DNA from: a virus
Virus record (IMG/VR): IMGVR_UViG_3300032240_001991
Location: 97,128-161,127 of that record
Strand: one strand, 5' to 3'
Length of the DNA: 64,000 bases
Part shown: positions 55,123 to 63,070 of the stretch, piece by piece
Position numbering within the stretch: the first letter of the stretch is position 1
Layout: every line of letters starts with the position of its first letter
Notes under the pieces: generated by a model
The model's input: only the letters and a program-made list of their open reading frames with translations
Told to the model about the DNA's origin: nothing
Databases searched by the model: none
Program-made: the position numbers and the translations under genes

Positions 55123-55588
55123 AATCGATTCCTATATAATTCATTAGATAAATCGCAGCATCTAAATATGCACCTTCTCCGCCTTTACTAGGTGTAACAT
55201 AATTAGCACTCTTTATTGCTTCAATTCTTGCCTGGTTGGGAGCAATTCCTATAGCCGACTCACGAATAATCTTTGCATCGTAAACCCCGTCACCCATATA
55301 GGCAACCTGATCAAACCCAAAATTCTTTACGAAATCATATCGTTCAGCTTCCTTAACACAATGTAATTCACACTTCATATGATCAACAATACGAGATGTT
55401 AAAATGTCCCAACCGTGTTTATCTGCACTTATAAAGATTAACTTAACGTGATCTCTTAGCAATTTAACACCGTCATGGTCGTGTGAACCAAACGCCTTGA
55501 AAGGTTTTTGTCCACTAGCATCCCAGTATATACGGCCGTCGTTTAAACACCCATCTACATCGCTAATAAAATATTTTACCTGTTTCAT
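55112..55588 (-). CDS. KdsC-like HAD phosphatase
   Basis: 158 residues, family length. VDGCLNDGRIYW at the start (DxDG core, the family has DVDGVLTDG), FGSHDHDGVKLL near 33, LIFISADKHG near 48 and YMGDGVYDAKII near 95 with the late Asp. KdsC removes phosphate from Kdo-8-phosphate, and related enzymes treat other ulosonic acids. It overlaps the aldolase-like gene and the glycosyltransferase, suggesting a sugar-acid branch. Confidence 0.85.
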   Translation of the reverse strand: MKQVKYFISDVDGCLNDGRIYWDASGQKPFKAFGSHDHDGVKLLRDHVKLIFISADKHGWDILTSRIVDHMKCELHCVKEAERYDFVKNFGFDQVAYMGDGVYDAKIIRESAIGIAPNQARIEAIKSANYVTPSKGGEGAYLDAAIYLMNYIGIDYEF

Positions 55589-56571
55589 AGATTGTCTAAG
55601 AAAACTTCTTTAAATTTTTTCATTACAACTTCTGGATTATGCTTATCGCTATAACAATCCCAGTTTTGACTATCTACAAATTTATGATCCATACCCATTA
55701 AAATGTTAAAAAGTTGCTGGGGATCAGCATAGCCAATTAATTTGTTACCAAGTATCTCAATATGGCATCGATCTTCTACTGTAGTGCATGCTACAATAGG
55801 TCTGTTCAACATACTAAATTCGCCGCAACTAAGTCCAAATGTTTCGCCGTGATGTCTAGCATGTAACATTGCATTACAAGTTTTAATAAACTGACTTTTA
55901 CGTTCCATGTCTCCAGTACCAGGGAGAAATATTAATCTAGGATGATTAAAGTTAAGAGAAGTCCAACTCTGATCTACATTCATTAGAACTATCCAAAGAT
56001 TAGGACGCTGTTCTAGAGCTTGTTTAATAGGATTGCCTACCCACGGTATTCCAAAACAATCTTCTCCTCCGTGGTATCCAAATACAAATGCATCGGCAGG
56101 AATGTTTAGCTCTGCCCGTAAATCTGTATCTGTATCTTGAATATTAATCATCCAAGGGACACTATCTTTTTCTAAACCATATCTTTGTTTACAGAGGTTA
56201 CTTAGCCAATCAGAAATAAAAGCAAATCTATCCCCATGGTAATGGGTAGTATCATTAATAAACAACATATGAACAAGGTTAGGTACAATACGACTTTTAA
56301 ACTCGCTGTAACACCCTTTCATTAGGTAAAAGGCGTCGACACTTTGTTCTTTAATAATAGTATCTGCTTGATCGATATTTCCGTGATCGTGTTCAAATAC
56401 TTCAAATCTCTTACGAAACTTTTCAATTACACCTTCGTCATTCATTGGGTGCCTTGGTATTAATATAATACTTTTGTTACCAAGAATAGTTTCGTTGTAA
56501 TGGGCAAAATCGTATAGAGCAACAGTGCTACCCCTGCGTGTCATAAAATTATCTGCAAATGCTATCTTCAT
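55585..56571 (-). CDS. GT4-like glycosyltransferase
   Basis: 328 residues. It opens KIAFADNFMTRRGSTVALYDFAHYN and has a GYHGGEDCFGIPWVGNPIKQAL segment near 165 and MLHARHHGETFGLSCGEFSMLNRPIVAC near 237-265, matching the donor-binding half of GT-B enzymes. Short overlap with KdsC-like gene. Acceptor unknown. Confidence 0.8.
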   Translation of the reverse strand: MKIAFADNFMTRRGSTVALYDFAHYNETILGNKSIILIPRHPMNDEGVIEKFRKRFEVFEHDHGNIDQADTIIKEQSVDAFYLMKGCYSEFKSRIVPNLVHMLFINDTTHYHGDRFAFISDWLSNLCKQRYGLEKDSVPWMINIQDTDTDLRAELNIPADAFVFGYHGGEDCFGIPWVGNPIKQALEQRPNLWIVLMNVDQSWTSLNFNHPRLIFLPGTGDMERKSQFIKTCNAMLHARHHGETFGLSCGEFSMLNRPIVACTTVEDRCHIEILGNKLIGYADPQQLFNILMGMDHKFVDSQNWDCYSDKHNPEVVMKKFKEVFLDNL

Positions 56572-56573
56572 GT

Positions 56574-57710
56574 TTACTCCAAGAACTGTGTGGTAGGATT
56601 GATATTCTTTAATATGTCATTCTTAATTTCATTATTAAAAACACCACACCGTAAAATAACAATTGGGGATTCGTCATTAGATAGAATCTTAGGATCAGCT
56701 ACAACTAGATCTGTTCCATACAATCTCTTACCTTGTTTACTCTTATTATTATCTAAAAGACACTCAATGCGAGATCTATTCAATCCAAAAGATAAAAGGA
56801 ACTGACTAAAAATATGAGCTCCAAACAAATATACTTTTTTTTCAGATTTATCTATCTGCTTATTAATCTCTTCAATTAAATCTAAGTGATGCCTGATGTA
56901 GGAGTCAAATAGGTCTTTTATTTCGCTATAAACATTTTTAAATTCTTGTAATTCTATGCCTCGACTAACTCTTTTAAACGCATAGAAAATACTATGTCCT
57001 TTGTCATAGCATTCTTTTTCTACAAGATCAAACCCGCAGCTAGTCATGCACCATTCAACAAATTCTGGCGTGCATAGATAAGTATGTTCAAAATGTAAAA
57101 TATGAGTAAACTTATTATATAGATGATCCTTTGCATCAGGAACTGAAAAACATACCATTGCATCATTAGGAAGTTCGTGCAATTTTTTAGCAAATTCGAG
57201 AGGATCGTAAATGTGTTCGTAAACATGACTATGTACAACAGAATCAATGCCTACAGGATAAACTGTAGAACTATCAAAATAGCCTTGCTGTACCTTGGCT
57301 TGCAAATCTGGAATAGGAGTAGGATTTGGTTCTAAAATTGTCCAATTTACCTCTGGTACAATCTCGTTGTATAGTTTACTCAATATACCTGTAGCACCGC
57401 CAATTTCAAACACATTTTTTAGATTAAACTTTGAAAGAAATGCAGCAAACGATCTATGATGATTTAGCCAGCTTCCGCCAGTGGTTCCAGCAGAATGATC
57501 TGACTGATAAACAATGTCTAGAGGTAAAACTGGATTCACTTGCAACATTCCGCTACTTTTACTAATGTAAATGTTTAGATCGCTAACTAGGTCTAAAGAA
57601 GTATCTTGATCCGTACATCCCATAAAGACTGGAAAATTCTTAAATGAATATAGTAATTCTAGATCGTTATTACCTAATACAATATCTTTATTTCTTTGAA
57701 TAATGTTCAT
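56574..57710 (-). CDS. Sugar C-methyltransferase-like protein
   Basis: 378 residues. Residues 95-250 form a SAM domain (LKNVFEIGGATGILSKLYNEIVPEV, HSHVYEHIYDPLEFAKKLHELP), and residues 280-378 form a C-terminal domain (KKVYLFGAHIFSQFLLSFGL, LLDNNKSKQGKRLYGTDLVV) typical of the Methyltransf_14 part of deoxysugar C-methyltransferases. The N-terminal zinc-binding region of that family is not clear. It may methylate a carbon of a deoxysugar made by the RmlB-like gene. Confidence 0.75.
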   Translation of the reverse strand: MNIIQRNKDIVLGNNDLELLYSFKNFPVFMGCTDQDTSLDLVSDLNIYISKSSGMLQVNPVLPLDIVYQSDHSAGTTGGSWLNHHRSFAAFLSKFNLKNVFEIGGATGILSKLYNEIVPEVNWTILEPNPTPIPDLQAKVQQGYFDSSTVYPVGIDSVVHSHVYEHIYDPLEFAKKLHELPNDAMVCFSVPDAKDHLYNKFTHILHFEHTYLCTPEFVEWCMTSCGFDLVEKECYDKGHSIFYAFKRVSRGIELQEFKNVYSEIKDLFDSYIRHHLDLIEEINKQIDKSEKKVYLFGAHIFSQFLLSFGLNRSRIECLLDNNKSKQGKRLYGTDLVVADPKILSNDESPIVILRCGVFNNEIKNDILKNINPTTQFLE

Positions 57711-57711
57711 T

Positions 57712-59292
57712 TTATTTTGTACCTAATTTAAATTGTAACTGTGATAATGCGATTAGAAATTTATCAAATGGAGCTTCATGTAATGGACTCATATTGAGAT
57801 AAATTATAGGAACTAATAACTTAACTTTACTCCAACTTAATCCCTGAGCTATTACCCATTCCTTAAGAATTTCTTCATATAGGTGATAGTTGTCAACATG
57901 CGGTATGTTGATTTCAGCACGGTTATCTTTCTCAATATATTCTAAGTCGTTATCTTTAACCTTTCTATAATTTAAAATTATTCCGCCTAACATCTTAGCC
58001 AGATCGTAATAAATGTCACCATAGATTTTACCAGCAAAGTCTGTCCTCCAGTCTATTGCTGTGAATTTCTTTTGATTAGGGTCAAAGATTGTATTATCAA
58101 AATGAAGATCGCCGTGAATGAATCTCCATTCGTTAGTGGTACATAGCCAGTCCCAGTCAATACTGTCTAAGTAACTGTTGATACTTTCTACTTCAACTCC
58201 GTTAACACTCTTGCACTCGCTCCAATCAGCATACTTTACTCTGAATTGATCAAGACGTTCGTATGTCTTATTTTTATAAAATTTTCTACATGTATCAATA
58301 TTATCAAATGGAACGGAAACTGGAGCATTAACCCATAAATTAGATTCGCACCAGCTTAACATTTCTTTAAATAATTCCGGAGTTGCTTGATTATATACAA
58401 TATCACCTAGAGAATAATCATGCACTAGAAAATTACCTACCGCCTTAATATTACTAGGCATGCAAGACGGATTTGCTTCTGCCCGTTGCACTCGGCTAAT
58501 AACATTATCTTTATTTGTAAAATACTTAATAATTTTATTATTGTCGTGATAAAATAATTCGTCAGGTTTTACAAAGCTATTTTCTACAACCTGAGAATTT
58601 AAAGTATACCACTTCTCGTAAGTTCCAAAATCTAGCCACTTACGAACAGTATATGCTTTGAGGTCCATCCCGCTGAACCCTTGGTAATTTTCTTTAGCAT
58701 CTCTTTCTTCTAAATAATTTAAAAAGCTGTCGTCTTTATTGTACATTAATCCAATAAATGCATCAACGGCTGTATCACTAGTTTTTTTATTATGTAGAGA
58801 AACGATGTCGTTACCATCTCTTTCTACCCAGTCGTAATCTTTTGCAATTACGCTGTCAACTGGATACACTCCTATCCAGTTATGATCCGTATGATTTTGC
58901 CAATTGAATTCAAATAATGTATCGCATGCAACTAATACAAACCTACCTTTTATATGTTCAGTACAATATCGTACTGTTGTAGCAGGACCCGTATTACTTT
59001 CTGAATAGTTTGGAATATCTACAAAAACAATTTGTTTATCATCATGCACAGAACTTACATAGTCTTTAACCTGCTGCCCCATATGACCGCATGCAATTAC
59101 AAACTTTGTTGAGTTTTTAGGAAATTTATCTATAATATGACTAATTAGAGGTTTATCTTTATAAGGTATTAAAGACTTGTTTACCATTCTAGTAAACTGT
59201 CCCATTCTTCTACCGTATCCTGCGGCCAAAATCAAAACTGTTAAATTACTTGTGCTCACTGTCAATTCTGCCATGTTGTCTATTTTTGTCAT
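57712..59292 (-). CDS. Nucleotidyltransferase-kinase (APH-like) fusion
   Basis: 526 residues; an ATG at 59274 is an alternative start. Residues 15-215 are a nucleotidyltransferase (VLILAAGYGRRMGQFTRMVNKSLIPYKDKPLI, LVACDTLFEFNW). Residues 245-520 are a kinase of the aminoglycoside/choline kinase fold, with WRFIHGDLHFDNTIFDPNQKKFTAIDWR near 398-425 (the HGDxHxxN and D of the active site). This resembles a LicC/LicA pair joined in one chain, as for choline or a sugar being phosphorylated and activated. Overlaps the cupin gene by 47 bases. Confidence 0.82.
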   Translation of the reverse strand: MTKIDNMAELTVSTSNLTVLILAAGYGRRMGQFTRMVNKSLIPYKDKPLISHIIDKFPKNSTKFVIACGHMGQQVKDYVSSVHDDKQIVFVDIPNYSESNTGPATTVRYCTEHIKGRFVLVACDTLFEFNWQNHTDHNWIGVYPVDSVIAKDYDWVERDGNDIVSLHNKKTSDTAVDAFIGLMYNKDDSFLNYLEERDAKENYQGFSGMDLKAYTVRKWLDFGTYEKWYTLNSQVVENSFVKPDELFYHDNNKIIKYFTNKDNVISRVQRAEANPSCMPSNIKAVGNFLVHDYSLGDIVYNQATPELFKEMLSWCESNLWVNAPVSVPFDNIDTCRKFYKNKTYERLDQFRVKYADWSECKSVNGVEVESINSYLDSIDWDWLCTTNEWRFIHGDLHFDNTIFDPNQKKFTAIDWRTDFAGKIYGDIYYDLAKMLGGIILNYRKVKDNDLEYIEKDNRAEINIPHVDNYHLYEEILKEWVIAQGLSWSKVKLLVPIIYLNMSPLHEAPFDKFLIALSQLQFKLGTK

Positions 59293-59713
59293 CTTGCAAT
59301 CTTATTACATCGTCTAGATGACATGTGCTTGCTTCTACATATAATAAATCTGTAGTAGCAACCATTCTATGTACTGTACCGGGAGGTGTATCAAATATAA
59401 CACCTGGCGTAAGTTCAATTACTGTAAGATTGTTTATTATATAATCAATTTCTTCAACGGCGTATCCATTTGATAGATATTTTTCGCAATCAAAGAAATC
59501 TTTATACGTTAATACTACACCTGTACCAGATAATATCATGATACTTTCGCTTTTAAATTGATGCACTTGTAGACTAGTTCTATTTCCTTGTTTTAATAAC
59601 AATTGCTTCAGAACAAAAGGATAAACGTCGTCACCAGGCTGTATCCATTTTTCCCATCCCCAGGGTTTTAATACAACTTTTACTTCTTCAGGGGATTTCA
59701 ACTTCATTGTCAT
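59246..59713 (-). CDS. Cupin-type mannose-6-phosphate isomerase-like protein
   Basis: 155 residues. KPWGWEKWIQPGDDVYPFVLKQLLLKQGN opens with the PWG motif of the type II PMI C-terminal domain, HQFKSESIMILSGTGVVLTY near 48 gives the metal site, and PGVIFDTPPGTVHRMVA near 104 the second. It is half the size of PMI-GMP enzymes, with the nucleotidyltransferase on the next gene. It may feed mannose or an epimer into the pathway. Confidence 0.75.
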   Translation of the reverse strand: MTMKLKSPEEVKVVLKPWGWEKWIQPGDDVYPFVLKQLLLKQGNRTSLQVHQFKSESIMILSGTGVVLTYKDFFDCEKYLSNGYAVEEIDYIINNLTVIELTPGVIFDTPPGTVHRMVATTDLLYVEASTCHLDDVIRLQDDKNRQHGRIDSEHK

Positions 59714-60470
59714 TAACGTACCTTTCTCTATGTAAGACGTAATTCTTAACCTGTCCCTGTCTTATAGCATCCCAAAGATGGTTATAACTTTCCATTTGCT
59801 CCATGTCTTTAATATGATTAGCATCATCGGGTCTTGGTTTTAGATATTGATATATACAATTTGGGTTCATTTTAATGTTGCAATTTGGAACTACTCGACG
59901 CGACCATTCAGCATCGTCTTCCATGCCCCACAGTATTTTTTCACTTATAGGATATTTCAACATAATATCTTTTTTTGCTATCCAATAGTTGCCTTGTAAA
60001 ATCATATGCTTAACAAAACAATCAATATCATAAGGAATCATTAATGCGTATGGCAAACCAGGCCAAGATAGTAGTCTCCAGCCGTCACCCCTAGCACCGT
60101 TAAATAAAAGGCACTGGTGGTTACAAATATCCCAATCAAACCCAAACTTAAGAAGCTCTTCGTACCATCCCGGTAAAATTTTAATGTAATCGTGCATGGG
60201 TATTACTAAGTCATATTTCGCAGCTTGTATACCTAAATTCTTTTTACGAGTAGTCCATTTTCCTGGTTTTCCGTGTACCATTATGTGTGTCCATAGTGTC
60301 TCGTCAAACGGTATATGGCTAGTATTTTTACGGGTTACAGTAGTTGACTCGCCGCCAACTAATATAACTTCATATTCAGGCATATTTTCTGCTTCAATGC
60401 TATCAATAACCTGGTTAACCATTTCGTCGTTAGTTCCACCAGTTACAATAATAAAACTTATTCCAGGCAA
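59688..60470 (-). CDS. GT2-like glycosyltransferase
   Basis: 260 residues. It opens ISFIIVTGGTNDEMVNQVIDSI with the GT-A fold, has KKNLGIQAAKYDLVIPMHDYIKI near 78-100 as a modified DxD region (MHDY) and GMEDDAEWSRRVV near 193 as the acidic acceptor-side block. Overlaps both neighbours slightly. Part of the island; donor not assignable. Confidence 0.75.
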   Translation of the reverse strand: MPGISFIIVTGGTNDEMVNQVIDSIEAENMPEYEVILVGGESTTVTRKNTSHIPFDETLWTHIMVHGKPGKWTTRKKNLGIQAAKYDLVIPMHDYIKILPGWYEELLKFGFDWDICNHQCLLFNGARGDGWRLLSWPGLPYALMIPYDIDCFVKHMILQGNYWIAKKDIMLKYPISEKILWGMEDDAEWSRRVVPNCNIKMNPNCIYQYLKPRPDDANHIKDMEQMESYNHLWDAIRQGQVKNYVLHRERYVNDNEVEIP

Positions 60471-61324
60471 GATAATAGCTCCTTAGCAGATTTTGTAGCA
60501 CCTTCTATTATATATTTTTTATATTTTTCTTGATTTTCTAAAATAGTTTTTGGAAAATAGTCATCTAACATTACTGGTTCAAATCTATGGTTGGGCCCAA
60601 TAGATGTTTTATTTTCTGCTATTAATGATTCAACATCAATAGAGTCTGCTTTCCACTCTAACTCACTATGTGCAAAACTTCTATATTTGTTTGCAACATC
60701 TTTAGAATCACCTAAGCTACTAAAATGCCAGCCGGCATGTTGCAGACACTTTTCTTGGTTGTCGCTGTATACTGTTGGTCGATTGGCCCAACATGTTCCG
60801 TATATTTCTCTAATATAAGAAAAGTTAGGAAAAGACACTGCTCTTTCTACGGTCATTCCTTGCGTCTGCACTTGATAGATTAAAGGAGTAGTCCACATAT
60901 AATTAAATCGATAATTAAACATGGGCATACGGAATCCCCAAAAATTATGTTCAAAATCGTTTTTTAATTCTTCAATTGCACTAGGACGTATAAATTCATC
61001 TATATCCCCAAGAAGTATTATATCTTGATTATCAACATTTGTTAATCCGTTAACAAGGCAATTTCTCTGATGTCGTTCGTTGTGCCAGCAATTACCGTCA
61101 ATAACTCCTGGCATATCTTCTACCTTGACATGTATGATTTTATCAAGCCATGGCTTAAAACGTTCAAGATTATCTAAAAAAATAAATTCTTTAGGTCTTC
61201 CACTATGGGTAGTATTTGCTTCTGATATAACAAAATAATCTACTAGATTCCAAAGTTCCCTTAATCTAATTTCTAAAAGATCAAGTTCATTGTAGAAACT
61301 AAAACAATCATAAACTTTATTCAT
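60458..61324 (-). CDS. GT17 family glycosyltransferase
   Basis: 288 residues. YDCFSFYNELDLLEIRLRELWNLVDYFVISEAN at the start, NERHQRNCL near 82 and DIILLGDIDEFIRPSAI near 100-115 are the hallmarks of GT17, the group of beta-1,4-mannosyl-glycoprotein N-acetylglucosaminyltransferases and bacterial relatives. It overlaps the GT2 gene by 13 bases. It probably adds a GlcNAc-like residue in the phage glycan. Confidence 0.88.
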   Translation of the reverse strand: MNKVYDCFSFYNELDLLEIRLRELWNLVDYFVISEANTTHSGRPKEFIFLDNLERFKPWLDKIIHVKVEDMPGVIDGNCWHNERHQRNCLVNGLTNVDNQDIILLGDIDEFIRPSAIEELKNDFEHNFWGFRMPMFNYRFNYMWTTPLIYQVQTQGMTVERAVSFPNFSYIREIYGTCWANRPTVYSDNQEKCLQHAGWHFSSLGDSKDVANKYRSFAHSELEWKADSIDVESLIAENKTSIGPNHRFEPVMLDDYFPKTILENQEKYKKYIIEGATKSAKELLSCLE

Positions 61325-61327
61325 GAG

Positions 61328-62269
61328 TTACCATATAAAATTGTTTTTATAATACTTAACGATCTGTTTAAGTTCTGCGTCAAAATTTGCCTTTGGAGTC
61401 CAACCTAATTTCTTTAACTTAGTATCATCAACAGCATATCGAACATCTTGTCCAGGACGCTTTACAGAAAGATCTAAATGATGATCTCCTTTTAATCCCA
61501 TAAATTTCATAATTTTTTGGGCCACTACAATATTTTGATCTTCATAGTTTCCGCTAATGTTATAAATTTCATTTTTAACACCTGCCTTAATAATAGCAAT
61601 TATAGCATTAGCGGTGTCGCTGGCATGTAACCAAGTACGACGAGGGGTACCCAAATCATGCAAAGGAGCCGGCTTATCTAAGCTCAAGCACTTAATTGTA
61701 TGTGGGATAAACTTTTCAGTATATTGTCCAATTCCGTAGTTATTAGTTGGACGTACAATTACATAAGGAATTTTATAAGTTCTTGCCCAAGCAGTTACCA
61801 GCATATCTGCTGCGGCCTTTGTTGCTGAATAAGGATTACTAGGCTTAAGAAGGTCTTGCTCAGTATGTGCCCCTTCAGACAAATCACCGTAGACTTCGTC
61901 TGTAGAGAAATGTAACAAGGTAGGCATGTAAAACTTGTACTTGTTTTGAATTAATTTTAACAAATGATGTACACCGTCGATATTGCTACGAACAAACACA
62001 TCACTGGACGCAATTGAATTATCAACGTGTGTTTCTGCTGCGGTGTTTATGATGTAATCACATTCGTATAATTCAACAAGATCGTTAATATCCTTATGTT
62101 CAAAGGTAAAAGTTGGATATTGTTTTAAATGATCTAATAAATTCCAGTTGGCCGCATACGTTCCTTTGTCAATGCCTCGAACGTACCATCCGTTATCTAA
62201 ACAGGCTTTAGTTACATGGTATCCCATGAACCCTAAACAGCCAGTAACATAAACAACTTTTTTACTCAT
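61328..62269 (-). CDS. rmlB: dTDP-glucose 4,6-dehydratase-like enzyme
   Basis: 313 residues. VYVTGCLGFMGYHVTKACLDNG is the NAD-binding loop, HFSTDEVYGDLSEG near 125 and NPYSATKAAADML near 150 carry the catalytic Thr-Asp-Glu and the YxxxK pair, and RPTNNYGIGQYTEKFIP near 176 the family block. It dehydrates a nucleotide-activated hexose to the 4-keto-6-deoxy form, the start of many deoxysugars. The reductase gene at 62266 overlaps it. Confidence 0.9.
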   Translation of the reverse strand: MSKKVVYVTGCLGFMGYHVTKACLDNGWYVRGIDKGTYAANWNLLDHLKQYPTFTFEHKDINDLVELYECDYIINTAAETHVDNSIASSDVFVRSNIDGVHHLLKLIQNKYKFYMPTLLHFSTDEVYGDLSEGAHTEQDLLKPSNPYSATKAAADMLVTAWARTYKIPYVIVRPTNNYGIGQYTEKFIPHTIKCLSLDKPAPLHDLGTPRRTWLHASDTANAIIAIIKAGVKNEIYNISGNYEDQNIVVAQKIMKFMGLKGDHHLDLSVKRPGQDVRYAVDDTKLKKLGWTPKANFDAELKQIVKYYKNNFIW

Positions 62270-63069
62270 TTATAATCCTTAAGACCTTTGTCTAAACCTT
62301 CTAAATCTAAATTTAATGTAGCTAAAAGACTTCCATCACCTGTATAATCTAACCCTCTGTTATTACTAATAAAAATTTGAGTTTTTAGGTTATGGTATCT
62401 TTTAAATCTTTCTAGTATATCTACAAGGTCGTGTTTATCTTGATAAACACAATTCATGTCCTTGTATCTGGGTTGATTATTTATATAGTACTTTAATACC
62501 TGAAAGAAATCTCTGCAACTAACATAGTCAAGGTATTTGTTTTCAACTTCTATAGTTTCTTGAAGTTGACATCTTTTTAGTAATCTAAAATCTGGCTCAT
62601 CAGGCGTAAAACAACCAAATAATCTGAGATTGTAAAAATTATCTTTTTCTAAAACAAATCTGCTGATGACATTTTTACTAAACGCATAACTTCTTTCTGG
62701 GTACCTGTTTAAAATGTCTGACTCGCGAGCCATGCGAACATGTCTTGATGAATCAAATTCTGCTCCTGACGCAACGTTAATAAATTTACCAAACAGATGA
62801 CTGTTATTATAAAAATTTAAAAAAACTGTAAGGTTATTTCTCACGTCATCGTAAATGATATCATTTACTGTAAGCTTGCCGCCGGCTGTAGCACAGTTAA
62901 TTACAACCTCAGGATTTATTGTAGTTAACCATGCCACAACCGCAGCGTTATCTCTAAGATCTAATTCTTTTCGTATAACTGGATATACATCATACCCTTC
63001 TTCTATTAAAGAGTTGGTAATATATTTTCCTAATGTTCCGGTTGACCCTAATACTGCTACTTTTTTCAT
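62266..63069 (-). CDS. rmlD: RmlD-like nucleotide-sugar reductase (SDR)
   Basis: Start set at the ATG at 63069 (MKKVAVLGSTGTLGKYITNSL); 267 residues. The N-terminal GSTGTLG loop binds NAD(P), VVINCATAGGK near 63 is the fourth strand motif and RSYAFSKNVISRFVL near 130 contains YxxxK. It is a sugar-nucleotide reductase of the RmlD type, likely acting on the RmlB product. The Thr-Tyr-Lys set is less standard than in true RmlD. Confidence 0.75.
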   Translation of the reverse strand: MKKVAVLGSTGTLGKYITNSLIEEGYDVYPVIRKELDLRDNAAVVAWLTTINPEVVINCATAGGKLTVNDIIYDDVRNNLTVFLNFYNNSHLFGKFINVASGAEFDSSRHVRMARESDILNRYPERSYAFSKNVISRFVLEKDNFYNLRLFGCFTPDEPDFRLLKRCQLQETIEVENKYLDYVSCRDFFQVLKYYINNQPRYKDMNCVYQDKHDLVDILERFKRYHNLKTQIFISNNRGLDYTGDGSLLATLNLDLEGLDKGLKDYK

Positions 63070-63070
63070 A

